A stretch of DNA of 36,073 nt, from contig JALHQH010000058.1 of NCBI GenBank assembly GCA_022842065.1, positions 38,601 through 74,673 of the forward strand, read 5' to 3'. The translations under genes were made by a program, and so were the position numbers. Shown in pieces: positions 1 to 7,323 of the stretch (its first letter is position 1; each line of letters opens with the position of its first letter). The notes under the pieces are model-generated. The model saw only the letters and a program-made list of their open reading frames with translations, made no database searches and was not told the DNA's origin. The DNA comes from Caldilineaceae bacterium. Its GTDB lineage: Bacteria > Chloroflexota > Anaerolineae > Caldilineales > Caldilineaceae.

Positions 1-87
1 TGGGGCCGCCCGGCATGGCCCCGCCGCAACAACCGCGTTATACCAGAGCCGCCTACGCACGCAATTTTAGTTGTTGGGAGAAAACGA

Positions 88-1044
88 GTGACCGGACAAC
101 CGCTATCCATGAATCCAAAAGTGAATATGCACAGGGCCCCTGCTTCATTGGCCGTGCGCTTTCGCCGTAATCTGCTTTTTCGCCGCAGTATCTATGGTAT
201 CCTCTTTGTGGCGCCGGCCATGCTCTTTTTCGTGATCTTCAATCTCTACCCGATGGCCAATGGCTTTTACATGAGCTTGACCGAATATACCTTGTTAAAG
301 CCGCCGGTTTGGATTGGTTTTGAAAACTATATCGGCTTGTTTGATAACAAAGAGTTCCGCAATGGGGTGTGGGTGACACTGCTCTTTGTGCTGGGGACAA
401 CGGCACCCAAGTGGATCTTTTCCTTGCTGTTGGCCCTCCTTTTTGTGCGCCAATTTTGGGGGCGCGAACTCTTTAAGGTGCTCTATTTCACCCCGACGCT
501 CCTCTCTGGGGTGATTGTCTCGTTGGTCTGGAAATTGATCTTTAACGCCAATGGGTTGGCGACTGCCCTGATCGGCCCCTATACCAACCAACCGGAAATT
601 TTCTGGCTAGCCAGCTCCACCCTCACCCCATTGGCGCTGATCATGGTCGATAATTGGGCTGGGATTCCTTTCTTTATGATCGTCTGGATCGCCGGCTTGG
701 TCGGGATTCCCAAAGAATTTTACGAAGCAGCCATCATCGACGGTGCTGGGCGTTGGCAAGCCTTCTGGCATGTCACGCTGCCCTTGCTCCGCCCTACCAC
801 GCTCTTTGTGGTGGTCGTTTCGACTATTGCTGCCCTGCAAGCTTTCTCGCTCCAATTTATTATGACCCGTGGTGGTCCCAGCAATGTGACGACGACGGTT
901 GCGCTGCTGGTCTACAAATATGGCTTTGAATATTTTAAGATGGGGGTCGCGGCCGCCATGTCGGTCATCATGTTTATTGCCATTATTGCAATTACCCTGT
1001 TCCAAATTCGCAGCGTCCGCTCAGAAGAGACGAGCTATACCTAA
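88..1044 (+). CDS. Sugar-type ABC transporter permease, MalF/UgpA-like
   Basis: One of two membrane subunits of an ABC importer of the carbohydrate (CUT1) type. The 318-residue protein has a first membrane helix around residues 36-58, further hydrophobic segments around 94-120, 130-152, 180-205, 236-256 and 286-306, and the cytoplasmic EAA loop beginning EAAIIDGAGRWQAF at residue 213, which contacts the ATPase. The start is GTG 88 with a GGGAG ribosome-binding site at 76-80; an in-frame ATG at 109 is a weaker alternative. It is followed after 11 bases by the partner permease. Neither a substrate-binding protein nor an ATPase gene is in the window; the binding protein may lie just upstream. 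The substrate cannot be read from the permease. Family assignment is firm. Confidence 0.93.
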   Translation: MTGQPLSMNPKVNMHRAPASLAVRFRRNLLFRRSIYGILFVAPAMLFFVIFNLYPMANGFYMSLTEYTLLKPPVWIGFENYIGLFDNKEFRNGVWVTLLFVLGTTAPKWIFSLLLALLFVRQFWGRELFKVLYFTPTLLSGVIVSLVWKLIFNANGLATALIGPYTNQPEIFWLASSTLTPLALIMVDNWAGIPFFMIVWIAGLVGIPKEFYEAAIIDGAGRWQAFWHVTLPLLRPTTLFVVVVSTIAALQAFSLQFIMTRGGPSNVTTTVALLVYKYGFEYFKMGVAAAMSVIMFIAIIAITLFQIRSVRSEETSYT

Positions 1045-1055
1045 AGGAGGCCCTT

Positions 1056-1913
1056 GTGTATCAGAAACGCCATGCAACCGGCTTATACGCGGGGCAAGCC
1101 CTTAAATCGCTGCTTTTATACGCGGTGGTCATCGGTGGGCTCTTTCTCTTTTGTGTGCCCGTCTACTATATGGTTAGCTCCAGTTTCAAGGCAGAATCCG
1201 AGGTCGTTGCCATTCCCATTCACTGGCTGCCCCACGAGTTTACACCACAAAACTATCCCGAGGCCTTTGCCATCGCCCCGTTTGCGCTCTATTTTTACAA
1301 CAGCTTGGTGGTAGCCTTCGCCGTGGTCCTGAGCACACTTTTCTTTAGCGCGCTCGCCGGTTATGGCTTTGCCAAGTTCGACTTTCCCGGCAAAGGGCTT
1401 TCGTTTCTCTTGGTGCTGAGCACGATGATGATCCCTTTTCAGATCTTGCTCATCCCGCTCTATGTTATGGTCCATGGTTTGGGGTGGACCAATAACTTTG
1501 CCGGCCTGATCATTCCTGGCGCGCTCAATGCCTTTGGCGTCTTTCTCATGCGCCAATTCTGTTTGACTTTGCCCGAAGAACTACTCGATGCCGCACGCAT
1601 CGATGGCGCCGGTGAGATTGGCATCTTTCTGCGCATTGTCCTGCCCTTGATCAAGCCCCCCTTAGCTTCGCTCGCCATCATCACCTTTCTGGGCAGTTGG
1701 AATAATTTCCTCTGGCCCTTGATCGTTGTCAATAAAGGGTATCTTTTCACCTTGCCCGTCGGGATGACCGTTTTTACCCAACCGCTGCGCTCGCCCTATT
1801 GGACCTATATTATGGCGGTTTCCACCGTGGCGACGGTGCCGGTGGTGTTGGTCTTCTTAGCGTTACAAAAATATTTTATCCAGGGGGTAGTGCTCTCTGG
1901 CATGAAAGGATAG
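1056..1913 (+). CDS. Sugar-type ABC transporter permease, MalG/UgpE-like
   Basis: Second membrane subunit of the same CUT1-type importer, 285 residues. The EAA loop is seen as EELLDAARIDGAGE at residues 174-187 followed by PLIKPPLAS. Hydrophobic helices lie around residues 22-42, 82-104, 115-140, 147-166, 210-226 and 252-275. The start is GTG 1056; its ribosome-binding site AAAGGAGG (1043-1050) overlaps the stop codon of the upstream permease, so the two are almost certainly translationally coupled. The next gene, a ceramidase-family hydrolase, starts 11 bases after the stop, suggesting one operon. The substrate is unknown. Confidence 0.93.
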   Translation: MYQKRHATGLYAGQALKSLLLYAVVIGGLFLFCVPVYYMVSSSFKAESEVVAIPIHWLPHEFTPQNYPEAFAIAPFALYFYNSLVVAFAVVLSTLFFSALAGYGFAKFDFPGKGLSFLLVLSTMMIPFQILLIPLYVMVHGLGWTNNFAGLIIPGALNAFGVFLMRQFCLTLPEELLDAARIDGAGEIGIFLRIVLPLIKPPLASLAIITFLGSWNNFLWPLIVVNKGYLFTLPVGMTVFTQPLRSPYWTYIMAVSTVATVPVVLVFLALQKYFIQGVVLSGMKG

Positions 1914-1923
1914 GCATCACGTT

Positions 1924-3213
1924 ATGACAACCTTGCAGGCCGGCTTTGGCCGCGCCGAGATCACCCCCAAGTTGGGCTGTAAATTGGTCGGCTATGGTGG
2001 CCGTGATCAGGGTGCCACCGCCGTGCATGATCCACTGCTGGCCCGTGCCCTGGTCATCGAAAATGAACTGGGCTGCTGGGGCTTGGTTTCCGTGGATATC
2101 TGTTATCTCGCGGATCGCACCGTCGCGGCGGTCCGCAGCGCGGTCACCGCGGCCACTGGCATTCCTGGCGCACACCTGTTGGTCGCCACCACCCACACTC
2201 ACGCTGGTCCCCATGATGGCCACGTACAGAATTGGGATCGTCCGCTGCCCGAATTGATCGCCGATGCGGTGATCGCGGCCTTTGCGGCGCGCCAACCAGC
2301 GCAGATGGGCAGTGGCGCTGGTTTTCTCTACGGCTACTCGATCAACCGCCGCTGGCTGGATCGCCCCGTCGATCCCGGGGTCACTGTCCTGCGCGTCGAT
2401 GATAGCCAAGGCAATGTGATGGGCCTCTGGTGTAACTTTGCCTGTCACTCGGTGGTAATGGGCTCGGACAACTTGCAACTCAGCGGCGATTGGCCCGGTT
2501 ATGCCATGACCAAATTGGAAGCAACGTTGGGAGGTGGCGCAACCTGCCTCTTTACCCAAGGCGGTTCTGGTAACATTAATCCGCTGGTTGCCGGCGTGCG
2601 CAAACAACTGCGCAGCGGCAAAACCATCCGCGCCATCGGCGAAGTCAGTGCCTACTATGGCCGCGCCGATGATCCCAACCAGTGGAATATCGGCGACCGC
2701 AAAGGCGGCACCTTTGCCGAAGTCGCCGAGCTGGGCGATGCCTTTGCCGAGGAGGTCGCCTATATCGCTGGCCGGATCACGCCGACTACGGATCTGCCCC
2801 TCTGGTCACAGCAGGTGACGGTGAACGCCGCGGCTGATGCGGGTGAACATCCCACCCGCCCAGCAGCCCCGCTCCTGACTGAACAGCCCCTCTTTACCGA
2901 TCCGGACAACATTCCCGCTGAGATCATGCTGTTACAGATTGGCGAGTTGCTGTTGGTCACCCAACCAGGCGAAGTCTTTACCGAGACGGCAATTGACCTC
3001 AAAATCAAGCTGCGCGCGCTGGGCTACCCCACGCCAGCCTTAGTCACCTATACCAACGGCTTCCTGCTCTACCTGCCCGAACCAGACGATTTCCCCGAAG
3101 GCGGCTATGAGGTAAAATGGGCCGTTTCGCTGGGGCTGAGCAAACAATTTCAGCCCCGCGTGCGTGAAGCTATTCTGCCGATCTTAGCGCAACATGCTGA
3201 TCGCAAGGATTGA
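1924..3213 (+). CDS. Neutral/alkaline ceramidase-family hydrolase (N-terminal catalytic domain only)
   Basis: Predicted zinc-dependent amide hydrolase of the neutral/alkaline non-lysosomal ceramidase family, 429 residues. Family motifs are visible: TTHTHAGPH (residues 89-97, putative zinc histidines), NFACHSVVMG (171-180), SGDWPG (187-192) and TQGGSGNINP (211-220, region of the catalytic serine in characterised ceramidases). It is shorter than classical secreted ceramidases (about 650 residues), lacks their C-terminal Ig-like domain and has no signal peptide, so a cytoplasmic role on an imported small molecule is more likely than membrane ceramide cleavage. It follows the transporter genes after 11 bases with AAAGGA at 1905-1910 as ribosome-binding site. 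Family sure; substrate unknown. Confidence 0.85.
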   Translation: MTTLQAGFGRAEITPKLGCKLVGYGGRDQGATAVHDPLLARALVIENELGCWGLVSVDICYLADRTVAAVRSAVTAATGIPGAHLLVATTHTHAGPHDGHVQNWDRPLPELIADAVIAAFAARQPAQMGSGAGFLYGYSINRRWLDRPVDPGVTVLRVDDSQGNVMGLWCNFACHSVVMGSDNLQLSGDWPGYAMTKLEATLGGGATCLFTQGGSGNINPLVAGVRKQLRSGKTIRAIGEVSAYYGRADDPNQWNIGDRKGGTFAEVAELGDAFAEEVAYIAGRITPTTDLPLWSQQVTVNAAADAGEHPTRPAAPLLTEQPLFTDPDNIPAEIMLLQIGELLLVTQPGEVFTETAIDLKIKLRALGYPTPALVTYTNGFLLYLPEPDDFPEGGYEVKWAVSLGLSKQFQPRVREAILPILAQHADRKD

Positions 3214-3368
3214 TGGAAGTCAAGAAAATAATCTGGTAATCCCGAACGCTATCACGCCGCGCCCAAAGGCACCCGGATGACCTACGATCACCGAATTTAA
3301 TTTTTAATCTCCATCAACAGGTTTTGCAAGTTATACTCAAATCAGAATGAGACCCCTAGTTTCGGTCA

Positions 3369-3434
3369 GCGTGCGTCGCACTGACCAAAGAATCTAGCGG
3401 ACTGGAAACAGTTGGCGGTCAGTGCGACGCACGC
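3369..3434. repeat. Perfect 18-bp inverted repeat
   Basis: The arms at 3369-3386 and 3417-3434 are exact reverse complements (core GTGCGTCGCACTGACC) separated by 30 bases. It lies 155 bases after the ceramidase-family gene. There is no T-run, so it is not a classic terminator. It may be a transcript-end structure or a dispersed palindromic repeat. Confidence 0.6.
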
Positions 3435-3475
3435 GATCCCGTTAGCCAGCAAAACGCCGGTTCTCAACTTGACTT

Positions 3476-3653
3476 CAGTATAGCAGGTGAATTATGGAGA
3501 GTAAGCAAATCATTGGGTAAAACCCTGCCCCCCTCCTAACCTTCCCCTGGTCAGGGGAGGAACAGCTATGCCGACAACTGCTCCCTCCCTTAACAGGGGA
3601 GGGGTTATTTTGCCGAAACTTATTGCTTAACTTCCATCATTCACCTGCTACTG
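3476..3653. mobile_element. MITE-like element, copy 1
   Basis: The outer arms 3476-3510 (CAGTATAGCAGGTGAAT...) and 3622-3653 (...ATTCACCTGCTACTG) are imperfect inverted repeats of about 30 bases. The interior holds a C-rich/G-rich palindromic core (about 3525-3608, with CCCCTCCTAACCT and CAGGGGAGGGG blocks). The core and its TTGCCGAA flank recur at 18300-18440. No coding capacity is present. Together with the 3369-3434 repeat it accounts for most of the 477-base gap between the ceramidase-family and creatininase-family genes; I see no convincing promoter in the remainder. Confidence 0.5.
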
Positions 3654-3690
3654 ACCTACTAAACCGCCTAATCAACACCTGGACCGAACT

Positions 3691-4551
3691 ATGACCACAC
3701 CCCATGACCCTACCCTGCAACCCTTACTCGAACGGATGACCTGGCCCGAAGCGCGCCGTGCGGCGCAGAACGGTGGCCGCGTTGTCCTGTTACCCGTCGG
3801 CGCGATTGAGCAACATGGCCCCCACCTGCCCATTGATGTGGACAACCGTATTGTCGTTTGGCTCTGCAATGAAGCCGCCCAGCGCCGCCCCGATCTGATC
3901 GTCAGCGCGCCGCCGATCCACTATGGCTTTAACGAGCACAACATGGGTTTCCCCGGCACGATCACCGTGGCGATTGAGCACTTTATCAACTATGTTTTTG
4001 ATGTCTGTAACAGCTTTGTGCGCCAGGGCCACACGCGCATTGTGCTGATCAACGGCCACGGCTCCAATGCCATGCCCTGCGCCCTGATCGCCCGCCGGAT
4101 TGTCAACGAAAATAGCGATGCCTTGGCTGCGGCGATCAGCCACTGGAATCTGGCGCGCGATCTCGCCGCCACAATTCGCGAAACCGGCGTCGGCGGCATG
4201 GCCCACGCCTGCGAATATGAGACCTCGTGGTACCTCTTCCTTGATCCTGCTGCGGTGAAAATGGAACTCGCCGTGCCCGATGTCATGCCCATGCGCACCA
4301 ACTACACCTGGGCCGACTTGATGGCTGGTGATGGGCCAGTCGCCTTTACCGACGATTGGTCACGCGTTTCCAATGGTTCCGGCGTGGAGGGGGATCCGAT
4401 GACGGCGTCCATCGAAAAAGGGCAGCGTTACGCCGAGACAGAGGTGACCCATCTGATCCGTTTCTGTGAAGAGTTCAAAGCGCTGCCAACCCTGCCGCGC
4501 CGCAACTACACCGCCCGCGGCAACGATGAGAATCCCTACTATGACCAATAA
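3691..4551 (+). CDS. Creatininase-family amidohydrolase
   Basis: A 286-residue metal-dependent amidohydrolase of the creatininase superfamily (creatininase, MftE-type peptidases, formamidopyrimidine deformylases). The hallmark metal-binding stretch GAIEQHGPHLPIDVD lies at residues 37-51 (E40, H42, D51 likely ligands), followed by NGHGSN at 121-126 (H123) and ACEYETS at 173-179 (E175/E177). The length is usual for the family. The start ATG 3691 has no strong ribosome-binding site. The next gene overlaps its 3' end by 11 bases, so the two are coupled. Setting with a nitrilase and an aspartoacylase-type enzyme suggests amide or lactam hydrolysis in a catabolic route. Substrate not readable; family firm. 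Confidence 0.88.
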   Translation: MTTPHDPTLQPLLERMTWPEARRAAQNGGRVVLLPVGAIEQHGPHLPIDVDNRIVVWLCNEAAQRRPDLIVSAPPIHYGFNEHNMGFPGTITVAIEHFINYVFDVCNSFVRQGHTRIVLINGHGSNAMPCALIARRIVNENSDALAAAISHWNLARDLAATIRETGVGGMAHACEYETSWYLFLDPAAVKMELAVPDVMPMRTNYTWADLMAGDGPVAFTDDWSRVSNGSGVEGDPMTASIEKGQRYAETEVTHLIRFCEEFKALPTLPRRNYTARGNDENPYYDQ

Positions 4552-5470
4552 TCCGTGGGCTCAATTAGGGGCGGGGGAACAGTGGCGGGGTTGGTGGCAG
4601 GCCGCCGATCCTGATCTGCTCCCCTTGCCGGTCCTGGCGGCGCGTGGGGCAAGTGATGGCCCGACCACTTTGCTCACCGGCAGTGTCCACGGTGATGAAT
4701 ATGAGGGGCCGGCAGCCATTCACCACCTTTTCAATACCCTCGATCTTGGCCGGTTGCGCGGTCGGGTTATTGGCCTGCCGATTGTCAATGTCGCCGCCTA
4801 CCGTGCCCGTTCACGTACGTCGCCGGTAGATGGCGTTGATCTCAACCGCACTTTCCCCGGCACCACGGCCGGCCAACCCAGCCTGAGCTATCGTCTCGCC
4901 CATCATATTTTCGCCACCTTTGTCGAACCTTGCGATCTGCTGGTTGACCTGCATAGCGGCGGGGCCAAGTTGCTGCACCTGCCAATGGTCGGCTGGTATG
5001 CGGGTGATGAGACGGCCGAACGGCTTGCCCGCACCTTTCACCCCGCCCTCCACCCTTGGCTGATCCCGGATCGAGAGGGGGTCCTTTCCTATGCCGCCCG
5101 CTGCGCCGGTAAAGTCGCAATTGGTGCTGAGTGGGGTGGTGGGGCGCGCCTGGATAACCAAGGTGTAGCCGCTTATGTCGCTGGGATTGCGCAACTGCTC
5201 ACCACCTTTGCCGATCCACGCCACCCTGTGTCAGAATTGGATCAACGCCCACCCATCGCCGGGACTTATCAGGAAGTGCAAGCTGGCGGACTTTTTGTCG
5301 CTGATGTCGCGCTGGGCAATCAGGTTCAGCAGGGCGACACGCTTGGTCGGCTCTATGATGAATTGGGCGTCGAAGTGGCTGTCATCGTTGCTGAGCGCGC
5401 CGGTTTAGTCGCCGCCCTCGCCCATAACGCCCTCCTCGATCTCGGTGAACGCGTCGCTTATTTAGGCTAA
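4541..5470 (+). CDS. Succinylglutamate desuccinylase/aspartoacylase-family (M14) hydrolase
   Basis: Zinc hydrolase of the AstE/AspA group that removes acyl groups from amino-acid-like substrates, 309 residues from the chosen ATG 4541. Zinc-site motif GSVHGDEYEG gives H50 and E53, the third ligand is in DLHSGG (H138), substrate-arginine region is DLNRTFPG (100-107), and the probable catalytic glutamate is E197 in GAEWGG. The C-terminal part (about 225-309) matches the beta-barrel expected of the family. ATG 4541 lies inside the end of the upstream creatininase gene (11-base overlap); ATG 4526 in the same frame is a possible alternative, and a longer reading from 4466 would overlap too far. Function on N-acyl compounds inferred from family. 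Confidence 0.87.
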   Translation: MTNNPWAQLGAGEQWRGWWQAADPDLLPLPVLAARGASDGPTTLLTGSVHGDEYEGPAAIHHLFNTLDLGRLRGRVIGLPIVNVAAYRARSRTSPVDGVDLNRTFPGTTAGQPSLSYRLAHHIFATFVEPCDLLVDLHSGGAKLLHLPMVGWYAGDETAERLARTFHPALHPWLIPDREGVLSYAARCAGKVAIGAEWGGGARLDNQGVAAYVAGIAQLLTTFADPRHPVSELDQRPPIAGTYQEVQAGGLFVADVALGNQVQQGDTLGRLYDELGVEVAVIVAERAGLVAALAHNALLDLGERVAYLG

Positions 5471-5474
5471 TCTC

Positions 5475-5514
5475 GTCCCCACGCAGAGCGTGGGGACTCC
5501 CACAGACGCTCTGC
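5475..5514. repeat. Intergenic palindrome between M14 hydrolase and nitrilase genes
   Basis: A perfect hairpin with 10-bp arms (GTCCCCACGC at 5475-5484, GCGTGGGGAC at 5488-5497, loop AGA) is followed by ACGCTCTGC at 5506-5514, which could pair alternatively with GCAGAGCGT inside the first hairpin. No T-run follows. A further GC-rich partial repeat (ATCACGCCGCAGAGCAGCGTGAC) lies at about 5560-5582. This may be a dispersed repeat or an mRNA-processing structure within the operon. Confidence 0.5.
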
Positions 5515-5595
5515 GTCCAGGGGACGCCACCCAATGGGTCCCCGGTCCCTACTGCATCACGCCGCAGAGCAGCGTGACGAGCAAAGGAATAGCTC

Positions 5596-6522
5596 ATGTC
5601 AATTCGTGTTGCTGTTGTGCAAGATGCGCCGGTGGCTTTTGATGCTGATGCCACCATCGCGAAAGTTGAAACATTGGTCGCCCAAGCTGCGGGGCAAGGG
5701 GCACAACTGGCTGTCTTCCCAGAAGCCTTTGTCGGCGGCTATCCCAAGGGCGTTGACTTTGGCGCGCGCGTCGGGATGCGGTTGCCCGAAGGGCGGCAGG
5801 CCTTTCAACGTTATCATGCCGGGGCGATTGATGTGCCAGGCCCTCACACCCACGTGTTAGGCGAACTGGCGCGCCGCCATCAACTGCACCTGGTGATCGG
5901 CGTGATCGAGCGCGACTGGGGTACGCTCTACTGCACCGTCCTCTTCTTTGGTGATGAGGGCACCTTGTTGGGCAAACATCGCAAAACCATGCCCACGGCA
6001 ATGGAGCGGCTAATCTGGGGCTTTGGCGACGGCTCGACCTTGACGGTGCTGCCCACCCCCTTGGGGCGCATCGGCGCGGTGATCTGCTGGGAAAATTACA
6101 TGCCCCAGTTGCGCCTGGCCATGTACGCCCAAGGGATCCAACTCTATTGCGCGCCAACGGTTGATGACCGCGAAACCTGGCTATCAACCATGCGCCACAT
6201 CGCGCTGGAAGGGCGTTGTTTTGTCCTCTCCAGTTGTCAATTCGCCAAACGCAGTGACTTTCCCGCCGATTACAACCCACTACAGGGTAATGATCCGGAC
6301 ACTATTCTTATTCGCGGCGGCAGTTGTATGATCAGTCCACTGGGCCAGGTGTTGGCCGGCCCCCTCTTCGACCAGCCAACCATCCTCACCGCCGATCTGG
6401 ATTTGGACGAGATCGTACGCGGGCAGTATGATTTGGATGTCGTCGGCCACTATGCCCGCCCTGATCTCTTTCAGCTAACAGTGAATCGGGCCGTGCAGTG
6501 CGCCGTGACCGTTGTTGAATAA
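5596..6522 (+). CDS. Nitrilase (carbon-nitrogen hydrolase superfamily, branch 1)
   Basis: A 308-residue enzyme expected to hydrolyse a nitrile to the carboxylate (or a cyanide/amide relative). The complete Glu-Lys-Cys triad is visible: E43 in FPEAFVGGYPKG, K130 in LGKHRKTMPTAMER, and C164 in the nitrilase-specific ICWENYMP. The GDGS segment (144-147) and conserved ALEGRCFVLS also fit the true nitrilase branch rather than generic amidases. The start ATG 5596 has AAAGGA at 5583-5588. It is the last gene of the transporter/hydrolase series and is followed by a hairpin at 6574-6593. Substrate unknown; aliphatic or aryl nitriles are possible. Confidence 0.92.
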   Translation: MSIRVAVVQDAPVAFDADATIAKVETLVAQAAGQGAQLAVFPEAFVGGYPKGVDFGARVGMRLPEGRQAFQRYHAGAIDVPGPHTHVLGELARRHQLHLVIGVIERDWGTLYCTVLFFGDEGTLLGKHRKTMPTAMERLIWGFGDGSTLTVLPTPLGRIGAVICWENYMPQLRLAMYAQGIQLYCAPTVDDRETWLSTMRHIALEGRCFVLSSCQFAKRSDFPADYNPLQGNDPDTILIRGGSCMISPLGQVLAGPLFDQPTILTADLDLDEIVRGQYDLDVVGHYARPDLFQLTVNRAVQCAVTVVE

Positions 6523-6573
6523 TCCTTGCCGGCCGCCAAGCGCAATCAGTCACGGAGTGACGGCTGAAGGTAG

Positions 6574-6593
6574 CCGAGGGTTTCAACCCTCGG
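6574..6593. terminator. Hairpin after nitrilase gene
   Basis: Arms CCGAGGGTT (6574-6582) and AACCCTCGG (6585-6593) form a compact stem 52 bases after the nitrilase stop. There is no T-run, so it is at best a weak terminator. The surrounding text CACGGAGTGACGGCTGAAGG resembles a dispersed repeat rather than gene-specific DNA. Confidence 0.4.
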
Positions 6594-6622
6594 ATCTAGT
6601 CCTACACCAAGAAACGAACTTC

Positions 6623-7183
6623 ATGAACCAATTTGTGATCTCTATCATGTCGCGCGACCGGGTTGGCATTGTGCGCGATGTGGCTGGTTGCCTGAGCGGC
6701 CTCGGTGGTAATATCGCCGATTTGAGCCAGACCGTCTTGCGCGGCTACTTTACGATGATCCTGCTCGCCACCTTTCCGGATGGCGTCAGCAGTGAAAAGA
6801 TCAAACGTCGGCTGCGTACCCTCAATGTGGACCATGCCCCGCCGCTTGAATGCACAATCTTCCCGGCAACCCATGAGGCCGTCGAAGCGCACGTTGCCCA
6901 AGAAAATATCTATGTACTGACTGCATCCGGCCCAGATCGCATCGGCTTTGTGGCCGCGGTCTCCACCTTCTGTGCCGACAACGCCATCAACATTCTCGAC
7001 CTGGCTACCCTGGTCAACGACGGCGAATATGTGATGGTCCTCCAAGTTGACCTGAGCCGCGCCGCTGCCCTCAACACCATCCAACGCCAACTGCAAGCCT
7101 TTCGCGCCGAAAGTGGCATCCACGTGGTGCTCCAACACAGCGATATCTTTGCGGCGACCAATGAAATTAATATGCCGATTTGA
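6623..7183 (+). CDS. Double ACT-domain protein, GcvR-like regulator
   Basis: A 186-residue protein with two ACT domains, at about residues 4-75 (SIMSRDRVGIVRDVAGCL, a typical ligand-loop start) and 95-175 (TASGPDRIGFVAAVSTFC). Such proteins bind amino acids or related ligands and act as regulators; GcvR is the best-known relative. The chosen start is ATG 6623 (MNQFVISIM); upstream in-frame codons to 6512 run through an intergenic hairpin and are unlikely to be translated. A single ACT-domain protein adjacent to a UPF0210 protein is a conserved bacterial pairing, and the UPF0210 gene follows here after 140 bases. The ligand is unknown. Confidence 0.85.
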   Translation: MNQFVISIMSRDRVGIVRDVAGCLSGLGGNIADLSQTVLRGYFTMILLATFPDGVSSEKIKRRLRTLNVDHAPPLECTIFPATHEAVEAHVAQENIYVLTASGPDRIGFVAAVSTFCADNAINILDLATLVNDGEYVMVLQVDLSRAAALNTIQRQLQAFRAESGIHVVLQHSDIFAATNEINMPI

Positions 7184-7293
7184 TGCGTGAAACGTAAAAC
7201 GTGATGCGTAAAACGTGTCCCTGACTTGCGCGGCTTTCCTGGATCCCGATTTTGGGCGATGTACCACGCTTTACGTTTCACGTTTTACGTTTT
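7184..7293. repeat. Inverted repeat made of short ACGT-type direct repeats
   Basis: The left arm 7184-7217 is built from GCGTGAAACGTAAAACGTG-type units and the right arm 7264-7293 is its approximate reverse complement (CACGCTTTACGTTTCACG). The motif AAACGT recurs several times in each arm. It begins directly after the ACT-gene stop codon. The same motif type appears at 16787-16860. Confidence 0.6.
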
Positions 7294-7323
7294 AGCAAAA
7301 CCACAACGAGACAATTCAACCTA

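Noticed and set aside
2..70. Possible C-terminus of an upstream plus-strand gene (23 codons ending TAG)
   Set aside because: Too short to recognise and other frames are open as well; position before the permease gene is suggestive of a binding-protein gene but not sufficient.
7252..7323. Longer N-terminus for the UPF0210 protein
   Set aside because: These codons lie in the intergenic inverted repeat and the family starts at the conserved MIRSDQILETVGMI region.
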